From NCBI RefSeq assembly GCF_946885855.1, contig NZ_CAMPHH010000247.1, forward strand, positions 1 to 5,062: DNA of 5,062 nucleotides, read 5' to 3'. The DNA comes from an uncultured Actinotalea sp. GTDB lineage: Bacteria; Actinomycetota; Actinomycetes; Actinomycetales; Cellulomonadaceae. Positions 1 through 5,060 of this stretch are shown here, piece by piece (within the stretch, counting starts at the first letter, position 1; every line of letters starts with the position of its first letter). The notes under the pieces are model-generated. The model saw only the letters and a program-made list of their open reading frames with translations, did not search any database and was not told where the DNA came from. The position numbers and the translations under genes were made by a program.

Positions 1-22
1 CACGGGTGCGACCGACGAACAT
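1..22 (-). CDS. 5' end of a divergent gene, possibly an ATPase (partial)
   Basis: Only the first seven codons are in the window, reading MFVGRTR from an ATG at 22-20. The start is credible because a full AGGAGG Shine-Dalgarno sequence lies 4 nt upstream on the same strand. An N-terminus of the form MFVGRxxEL is common in AAA/STAND-type ATP-binding proteins (AAA_16 or archaeal-type ATPases), where FVGR forms the beginning of the nucleotide-binding module. That family knowledge makes an ATPase a reasonable guess, but seven residues cannot establish it. The gene is divergent from the toxin-antitoxin operon, with about 214 bp between the two starts. Existence as a gene is moderately supported; the function is a guess. 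Confidence 0.45.
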
Positions 23-26
23 GAGG

Positions 27-32
27 CCTCCT
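27..32 (-). promoter_or_regulatory. Ribosome-binding site of the left-edge divergent gene
   Basis: On the minus strand the hexamer AGGAGG is followed by CCTC and then ATG. It matches the anti-Shine-Dalgarno sequence fully, with a somewhat short 4-nt spacer. It decides the start of the partial gene at 22 and contrasts with the leaderless genes elsewhere in the window. Confidence 0.5.
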
Positions 33-71
33 GCTGTCCTTCCCGGATCACGCGCCAGACCAACTACACCA

Positions 72-101
72 GAAAATACTATTCAACTCCATAGTATTCT
101 C
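72..101. promoter_or_regulatory. AT-rich 30-bp inverted repeat, candidate operator/promoter
   Basis: The core arms AATACTAT (75-82) and ATAGTATT (91-98) are perfect reverse complements around an 8-nt spacer. The arms extend to 11 bp (72-82 and 91-101) with one mismatch, A74 against C99. In minus-strand RNA that position becomes a G-U wobble, so an RNA hairpin would be better on that strand. Each arm contains TAnnnT hexamers on both strands (minus-strand TAGTAT at 81-76), so it may include the -10 element of the divergent gene starting at 22. The segment is far more AT-rich than its surroundings. It could be a repressor operator, a hairpin, or an end of a degraded mobile element. The repeat is certain; the role is inferred. 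Confidence 0.5.
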
Positions 102-215
102 CCCGCCGGTTCGTGCCATCCCGCGCCCGCCATTCGGCCCGCTGGGGAGCGTGAGGCGTCGAGGCGTCGACCGTCCTCTCCGCGCCGGGCGCTGGACAAC
201 CGCCCCCGGCGGCTG

Positions 216-240
216 CATGGGTCTACCATGTAGCACATGG
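216..240 (+). promoter_or_regulatory. Leaderless promoter and palindromic operator of the toxin-antitoxin operon
   Basis: TACCAT (224-229) fits the actinobacterial TAnnnT -10 consensus and ends 7 nt before the ATG at 237, so transcription probably starts at the start codon; there is no Shine-Dalgarno sequence. No convincing -35 is visible at 17-18 bp. Three palindromes overlap here: CATGG/CCATG (216-220 and 226-230), CTAC-CAT-GTAG (223-233), and the perfect CCATGT-AGC-ACATGG (226-240), which covers the start codon. Phd/YefM antitoxins are known to bind short palindromes in their own promoters, so this is the expected place for autorepression. The sequence is seen; operator function is inferred. 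Confidence 0.6.
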
Positions 241-503
241 CCGAGACGGTGGGGATCCGCGCGCTGAAGCAGAACGCGTCCGCGGTCGTCGCGCGCACGG
301 CCGCCGGCGAGACGCTCACGGTGACCGACCGCGGTCGACCCGTCGCGCGGCTCGCGCCCATCCCGCGGTCCCCGCTGGAGGAGATGCTCCAGGCGGGGGA
401 GGCGCGGCCGGCGCGGGTGTCCGCGGTCGACCTGGCCTATCCCGGGTCCGGCCCGGCGCTGTCCGCCGACCTCGCGGCGATGCGCGACGCCGAGCGCGCC
501 TGA
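237..503 (+). CDS. vapB: Type II antitoxin, Phd/YefM family
   Basis: This 88-residue protein should bind and inhibit the PIN toxin encoded immediately downstream and repress the operon. The N-terminal half has the Phd/YefM DNA-binding pattern: a start of the type VGIRALKQNASAVV, then GETLTVTDRGRPVARLAPI (about residues 5-42). The C-terminal half (about 45-88) is charged and flexible-looking, ending LSADLAAMRDAERA; in this family the tail wraps the toxin and often inserts an Arg or Lys into its active site (R83 or R87 here). The length is normal. The ATG at 237 is chosen because a -10 hexamer lies 7 nt upstream and a palindrome covers the start. The symbol reflects pairing with a VapC-like toxin; by fold it is Phd-type rather than AbrB-type VapB. 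Confidence 0.92.
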   Translation: MAETVGIRALKQNASAVVARTAAGETLTVTDRGRPVARLAPIPRSPLEEMLQAGEARPARVSAVDLAYPGSGPALSADLAAMRDAERA

Positions 504-505
504 CC

Positions 506-898
506 GTGGCGCACTATCTGGACACGTCCGCGCTGACGAAGCTGGTCGTCGCCGAGCCCGAGACCCCCGCCCTGCACACGTGGGTGACTGCGCGGAGCCG
601 AGTGCTCGTCGTCTCCGACCTGGCGCGCACCGAGCTGCTCCGCGCCGTCCGGCGGGTCGACGTCGCGCTGGCGGTCCCCGCGCGATCCGTGCTGGACGCC
701 GTCGTGCTGCTCCGGGCGACGCCGGCGGTCTTCGAGTCCGCGGCGCGGCTCGACCCGCCGACGCTGCGCACCCTCGACGCCGTCCACCTGGCCGCCGCGC
801 TGACCCTCGGCGACGACCTCGAGGCGGTCGTCACCTACGACGACCGGCTCGCCGAGGCGTGCCGCGCCTACGGGGTCGCCGTCCTCGCGCCGGCCTGA
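506..898 (+). CDS. vapC: PIN-domain ribonuclease toxin (VapC-like)
   Basis: This 130-residue protein is a single PIN domain, the Mg2+-dependent endoribonuclease fold of VapC toxins, which typically cleave tRNA or rRNA and stop growth when the antitoxin is degraded. The expected acidic active-site residues are present: D6 in YLDTSAL, E43 in RTELLRA, D91 in LRTLDAVHLAAA, and D112/D113 in VTYDDRLAEA. The domain therefore looks intact and catalytically competent. It starts at GTG, two bases after the antitoxin stop, and has only a poor ribosome-binding site, so translational coupling is likely; this keeps antitoxin synthesis ahead of toxin. The stop lies 9 bp from the stop of the convergent SEC-C gene. 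The RNA target cannot be read from the sequence. Confidence 0.93.
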   Translation: MAHYLDTSALTKLVVAEPETPALHTWVTARSRVLVVSDLARTELLRAVRRVDVALAVPARSVLDAVVLLRATPAVFESAARLDPPTLRTLDAVHLAAALTLGDDLEAVVTYDDRLAEACRAYGVAVLAPA

Positions 899-907
899 GG
901 CTCCCAG

Positions 908-3529
908 TCATCGCGCCCGGCGCAGCTCCAGCCCCAGCATCCCCGCGATGCGGTACTTGTCCATCGACTGCGGCGTCGGTTCCGGCCAGCCCTCGAGCAG
1001 CCGCGCGACGTCGTCGCGGCGGGTCGGGTCGGCGACCGCCTCCCGCGGCGTGCGACCACCGAGGGCCGGCACGGCCTCATCGGTCCAGGCGTCCTCGTAC
1101 CGGCGCAGGAGGCCGGTGACCGCCTCGAGCACCTCCGGCCTGTCCGCGAGGTCGTCGTCCGGGGCGCGTCCCGCGCCGGCGAGGTCGGGGAACCGGGTCA
1201 CCAGCTCCGCCAGCTCCTCCGCGGTGCGGCTCTCGTGCTCGAGCAGCTCGATCCCGGCGTCGGCCTCGTGCAGCACGGCCAGGATGCGCTCGAACCGCTC
1301 GTCGCTGCTGGCCTGCAGCTCGACGGTGTCCCCGCTGAGCCGGACCAGGGCGCGGATGGGCCCGCCCTCCCGGTCGCCTGCGAGGTGCCAGCGCCGCTCG
1401 GGGGCCGCCGGGGCGCCGTCGTCCGCGGGGGAGAGGGCGGCGTCGAGGTGCGCGGCCAGCGCGACGGGGTCCGCGCTGCGGAGCGTCGCCTCGTGGTGGA
1501 CGAGCGCCTCGCCGTCGGTGGTCTGCAGCGTCGGCGGCGCGAACCGACGGGAGAGGAACGCGACGAGGTCCTCCGGTGCGGGCTCGTCGTCGAGCAGCTC
1601 CACCAGCGCGTCCCGGGTGCCGACGTCCACGACCTCGACCCCGCCGAAGATCTGCACCGTGTCCCCGGCCGGGACGACCCGTGCGCACAGCAGCATCCCC
1701 GGTTGCAGGGTCCGGCTGGCGGTGCGCTCGCGGACCGCGTGGACGTCGCCCGTGCGAACGTCGCGCAGCACCAGCCCCGCGCCTCGCCGGACGCTCTGGA
1801 CCTCGTGCACGGACCGCTCGACCAGGAGCCACTGCTCGGCCAGCAGCCGCTCGTCCTCCGGCAGCAGGGCGCCGCGCTCCTCGAGGAACCCGCGGAAGGC
1901 CCCACCCTCGAAGAGCACCGCGTCGATCACCAGGGGGTCCTGGATCGCGTGCCAGAGGGCGAGGTCGGAATCGGCGAAGCGGGCCCGCTCGAGGGCGACG
2001 TCGATCACGGTCTCCCGCCACGGCCCGTCCTGGGCGTAGGCGCCGGCCTTCTGGTAGAGCCACGCCGCCCGCTCGGCGAGGGGGAGCTCCTCCCTGCCCA
2101 GGTGGCAGACCTTGTACTTGCGGCCCGAGCCGCACCAGCACGGCTGGTTGCGCCCGAGGTCGCGCGCCGGCGCGGTCGCCATCCGTTCCAGGAGGGCGAC
2201 CTCAGGGTCGTCCCTCTCCACGCCGGCGCGCCGCAGGAGCGCGAGCGCCTCGGCGGCCCGGCCCCGGTCCGAGGCGTAGCGGGCGAGGTCGCGCAGCGCC
2301 GGCGGCCACGGGCCCGCCTCGACGGCGCGGTCCAGCGCCTCCTCCGCCTCGACCACCTCACCGAGGCGCTCCCGCGCCTTCGCGACCAGCCAGTGCAGCG
2401 CGGGCAGCGCCTCCTGCGGGGCCGCGTCGAGCAGCGTCTCGGCGAGCATCCCCAGCGCCGGCGCGCCAGAGCGACCGGTGCCGAGCAGCTCGGCGAGCAG
2501 CGCCTCCGCGACGTCCGGGGAGGCGAGCGACCCGCTGAGCACGGCGAGCACCCCGAGGTCGTCGGGCGCGGGGGCGTCGTCGTCGGCCGGTGCGGCCGTC
2601 GGCGGGGCGGCGTTCTCCTCCGCAGTCCCGTCCTCGGCCGGCGCGGCCTCGATCGCGTCGCGGAGGCGCCCGACGTAACGGATGAGGGTGACGACGGCGA
2701 GCGCGTCGTCCTCGTCGATGCGGTGCCGCTCGGCGACGGCCGCGACGTGCCCCTCCAGCCGCCACCGCTCGATGTCGAACCCCTCGCGGGCCACGTAGTC
2801 GGTGTGCCGCTCCAGCCCGCAGGCGGTGAGCAGCGCACCCAGCGGCGCCTCGGCCGCGGCGAAGGCGTCGCGCGCCGCGCACAGGCGCCAGACCAGGTCG
2901 TTCAGCTCCAGCGGCTCCTCCTGCGCGAGCCAGTCGCGCACGCGGCGCCGCAGACGCGACGGGTCCGGCAGGGCGTCGTCGTCGGCGTGCTCGACCGTCC
3001 AGCCCTGCGGGGTGAGGCGCAGCGCGACCAGGCTGCCGGGGACCGCGCCGGCCGCGCGGAGCGTGCCCGGCGGCAGCAGGAGGTACTCCTCCTCCACGAG
3101 CCGGTCGAGCGGCGCGCCGCGCTCGAGGAGGTGCTCCGGGTCGATGTCCGCGAACGACGTGACGACGGGCGTGCCGTCGGTGAAGTGGTCGAAGCGGGGG
3201 TCGTCGGCGACGAGCAGCGGCGGGGCGAGGTCCGGGTCGACGGCCAGCAGGTCGTGCTCGACCTCCACCGCGGTGACCCGGTGGGTGAAGGGCCGGCTCG
3301 CGACGAAGGTCGGCAGGTGCGCCCGGCGGCCGTCGTGGAGGGTGACGGCCAGCGCCGGGAGGTCGTGGTCCTCGAGATCGGCGAGCACGTCGAGGGGCTC
3401 GCCGCCGAGGACGAGGTCCGTGCGCTCGAGGGCTTGGACGAGCTGCCGCTCGGTGAGCGGGCCGGACGCGTCGAGGATCGTCTCGACGGCTCGGGCGACG
3501 GCCGACAGGGAGGCGGGGAGGCGGCGCAC
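908..3529 (-). CDS. Large SEC-C zinc-binding motif protein, function unknown
   Basis: Numbered from the GTG at 3529, the product has 873 residues. Residues about 1-75 look like a winged-helix module (PLTERQLVQALER) followed by mixed alpha/beta sequence. Residues 296-325 are an Ala/Pro/Asp/Glu linker. Residues about 371-445 are helical and TPR-like. A textbook SEC-C motif, GRNQPCWCGSGRKYKVCH, supplies Zn ligands C464, C466, C475 and H476. The following 340 residues include a conserved-looking block (VLRDVRTGDVHAVRERTAS, then GMLLCARVVPAGD), and the C-terminus has ALGGRTPREAV near 822. No signal peptide or membrane segment is visible, so it is probably cytoplasmic. SEC-C motifs bind zinc and mediate protein contacts, as in SecA, but this family has no established role. 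The GTG at 3529 is chosen because TACGCT lies 6 nt upstream and third-position GC drops above it; ATG at 3565 (885 aa) and a start at 3670 (920 aa) are alternatives. Confidence 0.85.
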   Translation of the reverse strand: MRRLPASLSAVARAVETILDASGPLTERQLVQALERTDLVLGGEPLDVLADLEDHDLPALAVTLHDGRRAHLPTFVASRPFTHRVTAVEVEHDLLAVDPDLAPPLLVADDPRFDHFTDGTPVVTSFADIDPEHLLERGAPLDRLVEEEYLLLPPGTLRAAGAVPGSLVALRLTPQGWTVEHADDDALPDPSRLRRRVRDWLAQEEPLELNDLVWRLCAARDAFAAAEAPLGALLTACGLERHTDYVAREGFDIERWRLEGHVAAVAERHRIDEDDALAVVTLIRYVGRLRDAIEAAPAEDGTAEENAAPPTAAPADDDAPAPDDLGVLAVLSGSLASPDVAEALLAELLGTGRSGAPALGMLAETLLDAAPQEALPALHWLVAKARERLGEVVEAEEALDRAVEAGPWPPALRDLARYASDRGRAAEALALLRRAGVERDDPEVALLERMATAPARDLGRNQPCWCGSGRKYKVCHLGREELPLAERAAWLYQKAGAYAQDGPWRETVIDVALERARFADSDLALWHAIQDPLVIDAVLFEGGAFRGFLEERGALLPEDERLLAEQWLLVERSVHEVQSVRRGAGLVLRDVRTGDVHAVRERTASRTLQPGMLLCARVVPAGDTVQIFGGVEVVDVGTRDALVELLDDEPAPEDLVAFLSRRFAPPTLQTTDGEALVHHEATLRSADPVALAAHLDAALSPADDGAPAAPERRWHLAGDREGGPIRALVRLSGDTVELQASSDERFERILAVLHEADAGIELLEHESRTAEELAELVTRFPDLAGAGRAPDDDLADRPEVLEAVTGLLRRYEDAWTDEAVPALGGRTPREAVADPTRRDDVARLLEGWPEPTPQSMDKYRIAGMLGLELRRAR

Positions 3530-3535
3530 CGCGCC

Positions 3536-3541
3536 AGCGTA
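3536..3541 (-). promoter_or_regulatory. -10 element of the SEC-C gene (leaderless)
   Basis: On the minus strand TACGCT fits TAnnnT and is followed by exactly 6 nt and the GTG at 3529, with no Shine-Dalgarno sequence. Of the 12 codons from 3565 to 3530 in frame, three (CAT, CGA, GCT) end in A or T, against about one in the next 26, which supports a non-coding upstream. No clear TTGAC-like -35 is present. Confidence 0.45.
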
Positions 3542-3553
3542 GGCGCGCGGCAC

Positions 3554-3568
3554 TCGATGCGGCATCGA
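3554..3568. promoter_or_regulatory. 7-bp palindrome, candidate operator of the SEC-C gene
   Basis: TCGATGC-G-GCATCGA is a perfect inverted repeat with a single central base. If transcription starts at 3529 it covers about -25 to -39 on the minus strand, the -35 region, where a bound protein would block or contact RNA polymerase. The GCATCG half-site recurs at 3615-3620 and 3638-3643 inside the nearby direct repeat, suggesting one binding specificity across the intergenic region. Binding is inferred. Confidence 0.4.
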
Positions 3569-3600
3569 TGGGGTAGGACGTGCGGGTCCGGCGAGGGGTG

Positions 3601-3643
3601 GCCCGGCAGAACGTGCATCGGCGGCCCGGCAGAACGCGCATCG
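3601..3643. repeat. Direct repeat, 20-bp units with 23-bp period, in the divergent promoter region
   Basis: The units at 3601-3620 and 3624-3643 share 19 of 20 bases; the shared core is GCCCGGCAGAACG and each ends GCATCG. The only difference is T3614 against C3637. The repeat sits between the two divergent leaderless promoters, about -45 to -87 from the HAD gene start and -72 to -114 from the SEC-C gene start, a placement typical of activator sites. A 23-bp spacing is slightly over two helical turns. It could equally be a recent small duplication without function. Confidence 0.6.
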
Positions 3644-3674
3644 AGGCGGCCGACGTGGTCGCACCGTCACCGCG

Positions 3675-3680
3675 TAGCGT
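3675..3680 (+). promoter_or_regulatory. -10 element of the HAD phosphatase gene (leaderless)
   Basis: TAGCGT fits the TAnnnT consensus and is followed by 7 nt and the GTG at 3688, with no Shine-Dalgarno sequence. It sets the start of the HAD gene. Nothing like a consensus -35 is seen 17-18 bp upstream, which is common in actinobacterial promoters. Confidence 0.5.
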
Positions 3681-3687
3681 GCGACCC

Positions 3688-4512
3688 GTGCCCGATCCGC
3701 AGACCCCGCGTGCCCTCGCGGTCGCTCCGCAGACCCTCTTGCTCGACCTCGACGGCACGCTCGTCACGCCCGAGGGCGTCCTCCCCGGCGCCGACGACGC
3801 CCTCGCCCGCCTCCGCGCCGACGGGCACCGGCTCCTCTTCCTCACCAACACCGACTCGCAGGCGACGACGGCGCTGCGTGCCTCGCTCGGCGAGCGCGGC
3901 CTCGCCGTCGGCGGGGAGGAGCTGGTCACGCCCGTCGTCGCGGCGGCGGTCGCGCTCGCCGACGTGCCCGACGCGCGCGTGCTCCTCCTGGCGTCCGACG
4001 CCGTCCGCGGGGAGCTCGCCGCGCGGCTTCACCTGGTCGACCCGGGTGACCGGGCGACCCACGTCGTCGTCGGCGACCTCCGCGCGACCCTGTCCTACCC
4101 CCTGCTCGACGCAGCCTTCGCGGCCCTGCACGCCGGTGCGCGCCTCGTGGCGCTGCAGAAGGGCCCGTTCTTCCTGGCCGGTGGGGCTGCGCACCTGGAC
4201 ACCGGCGCCGTCGTCGCCGCGCTCGAGTACGCGGCCCGGGTCGAGGCGCTCGTCGTCGGCAAGCCGAGCCCGGCGTTCGCGGCCCTCGCCCTGCGGTCGC
4301 TGACCGAGCCGCCGGACCCCGCGCGCACCTGGGTCGTCGGCGACGACGCCACCAGCGACGTCGCGATGGGCCTCGCCGCCGGGCTGCGGACCGTCCAGGT
4401 CCGCACCGGCAAGCACGTCCTCGAGTCCGACGACGACGCCCTGCCGCGCCCCGAGCACCTCATCGACTCGATCGCCGACCTGCCGGACCTGCTCCGAGAG
4501 GTCGCCGGGTAG
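3688..4512 (+). CDS. HAD-IIA family phosphatase (LHPP/NagD-like)
   Basis: This 274-residue cytoplasmic hydrolase has all the HAD catalytic motifs. Motif I is DLDGTLV with nucleophile D20 and acid/base D22. Motif II is FLTNT (T53, N54), and the NT pair is typical of subclass IIA. The motif III lysine is K192 in VVGKPSPAF. Motif IV is GDDATSD (D219, D220, D224), binding Mg2+. A cap domain lies between motifs II and III (about 60-185), including LDTGAVVAALEYA, as in human LHPP and NagD. The length matches the family. The LHPP-like pattern suggests a small phosphomonoester, pyrophosphate or phosphoamino acid substrate, but the substrate cannot be predicted. The GTG at 3688 is chosen from its leaderless -10 and because D20 then has a normal N-terminal extension; an in-frame GTG at 3580 would swallow the promoter. 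It is divergent from the SEC-C gene. Confidence 0.93.
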   Translation: MPDPQTPRALAVAPQTLLLDLDGTLVTPEGVLPGADDALARLRADGHRLLFLTNTDSQATTALRASLGERGLAVGGEELVTPVVAAAVALADVPDARVLLLASDAVRGELAARLHLVDPGDRATHVVVGDLRATLSYPLLDAAFAALHAGARLVALQKGPFFLAGGAAHLDTGAVVAALEYAARVEALVVGKPSPAFAALALRSLTEPPDPARTWVVGDDATSDVAMGLAAGLRTVQVRTGKHVLESDDDALPRPEHLIDSIADLPDLLREVAG

Positions 4513-4519
4513 GGACAGG

Positions 4520-4536
4520 GCCCCTCCCAGCGGGGC
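4520..4536 (+). terminator. Possible weak terminator hairpin after the HAD gene
   Basis: GCCCC (4520-4524) and GGGGC (4532-4536) can pair around a 7-nt loop, starting 8 bases after the HAD stop. There is no T-tract, so it is not a canonical intrinsic terminator, though such hairpins without U-tracts occur in actinobacteria. In DNA this GC-rich a 5-bp stem can arise by chance. Confidence 0.3.
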
Positions 4537-4592
4537 GGCGGACCGGACGCCACGCCGAGCGCACCTGCTGGCCCGCCTGCCCGGCGCGCACC

Positions 4593-4644
4593 ACCGTCGG
4601 GCCACTCGGCGCACACCGGGGCAGGCCGCCGTGCGCCCGACGGT
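4593..4644. terminator. 10-bp inverted repeat between convergent genes, possible bidirectional terminator
   Basis: ACCGTCGGGC (4593-4602) and GCCCGACGGT (4635-4644) are perfect reverse complements around 32 nt. A competing stem, GGCGCAC (4608-4614) with GTGCGCC (4631-4637), has a 16-nt loop and shares bases with the longer stem, so only one can form at a time. The repeat lies between two converging genes, ending 8 bp from the stop of the minus-strand gene, where a bidirectional terminator is expected. No U-tract is present on either strand. Confidence 0.4.
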
Positions 4645-4651
4645 CAGGCGT

Positions 4652-4963
4652 TCAGCGCCGCACGACCCTGAACGGGCTGTGATTCCACGGGCCGTTCCGC
4701 AGCTCGACGGTGCGCGGTGCCACGCCGTCGGCGGTCGGGAGGGGCGCGACCTCCTCCGGCTCGCAGCCCAGCAACGCACGCGTCCCGCGGTAGCGCACCC
4801 CCGCGCCGATCCGGGACGGGCGGTCGGGCAGCTCCAGCTCCGTCGCCTGACCCCACCGGGCCGGCACCTCCACGCCGTCGACGACGACCACCGGTCGCGC
4901 GAACAGGCGCAGGAACCAGCCGTTGACCCAGTGGGCCCGGACGCGCACCGACGCCCGGCTCAC
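4652..4963 (-). CDS. Small hypothetical protein, probably beta-rich
   Basis: I do not recognise a named family for this 103-residue protein. It has a basic N-terminus (VRVRAHWVNGWFLRLFARP), then alternating hydrophobic and polar stretches with short turns: PVVVVDGVEVPARW, TELELP, RIGAGVRYRG, and a closing NGPWNHSPFRVV. The order VVVDG, then a polar strand, then an LP turn before GVRYRG loosely resembles the small beta-sandwich of PEGA-type domains; this is inference only. Trp, Arg and Gly are frequent; it has one Cys, no signal peptide and no uninterrupted membrane segment. The start is GTG at 4963; the frame stays open to the window edge, but upstream codons lose the strong third-position GC bias (about 10 of 35 end in A or T), arguing against extension. 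GTG at 4948 is an alternative. It converges on the HAD gene. Confidence 0.7.
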   Translation of the reverse strand: MSRASVRVRAHWVNGWFLRLFARPVVVVDGVEVPARWGQATELELPDRPSRIGAGVRYRGTRALLGCEPEEVAPLPTADGVAPRTVELRNGPWNHSPFRVVRR

Positions 4964-5000
4964 GCCACTGGCCTCATCGCACCGGACCTCACGCCACCGG
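4959..5000. repeat. 13-bp direct repeat at the start of the small minus-strand gene
   Basis: CTCACGCCACTGG (4959-4971) and CTCACGCCACCGG (4988-5000) match at 12 of 13 positions with a 29-bp period. On the minus strand each copy places GTGGCGTGAG before the gene, and the first contains the GTG start codon at 4963. It may be a small duplication of the translation-initiation region or a pair of regulatory sites. Confidence 0.4.
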
Positions 5001-5012
5001 ACCCCGTGCGAT
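4976..5012. promoter_or_regulatory. 7-bp inverted repeat upstream of the small minus-strand gene
   Basis: ATCGCAC (4976-4982) and GTGCGAT (5006-5012) are perfect reverse complements around 23 nt. The repeat lies 13-49 bp upstream of the GTG at 4963 and could be an operator or an RNA hairpin. No TAnnnT hexamer is visible near the start, so the promoter of this gene is not located. Confidence 0.25.
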
Positions 5013-5060
5013 CGGGCAGGACATGCACCGCGGCCCGCCCCGCCCGGACCCGAGCTCCGA
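4989..5060 (-). CDS. Possible C-terminal tail of an upstream minus-strand gene (partial)
   Basis: On the minus strand one frame is open from the window edge to a TGA at 4991-4989, giving 23 codons that end MSCPIARGPVA. All but two of these codons end in G or C, a better bias than the other two frames over the same bases, which is the only reason to suspect coding. If real, the gene would end 25 bp before the GTG at 4963 and the two would form an operon. The stretch is too short to identify, and it may simply be intergenic. Confidence 0.2.
   Translation of the reverse strand, partial: SELGSGRGGPRCMSCPIARGPVA

Noticed and set aside
153..168. Tandem 8-bp repeat GAGGCGTC
   Set aside because: Two short copies in GC-rich DNA, with no symmetry or position that suggests a function.
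48..236. A 62-codon minus-strand frame upstream of the antitoxin
   Set aside because: It crosses the palindromes and the antitoxin promoter, has no ribosome-binding site, and has no recognisable sequence.
3580..3687. N-terminal extension of the HAD protein from the GTG at 3580
   Set aside because: It would translate through the direct repeats and the -10 element, and seven of 36 codons end in A or T, unlike the coding region.
2358..3929. A 523-codon minus-strand frame spanning the SEC-C and HAD genes
   Set aside because: It overlaps two genes with clear motifs, is extremely Arg/Pro/Ala-rich, and shows no domain.
1235..4303. A 1022-codon open frame on the plus strand antisense to the SEC-C gene
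   Set aside because: Long antisense frames are routine in very GC-rich genes. Its translation is low-complexity Arg/Gly/Val/Ala sequence with no domain, and it would run into the HAD gene in the wrong frame.
3667..4779. A 370-codon minus-strand frame antisense to the HAD gene
   Set aside because: The HAD motifs on the plus strand are complete; this frame is a composition artefact that also covers the intergenic region.
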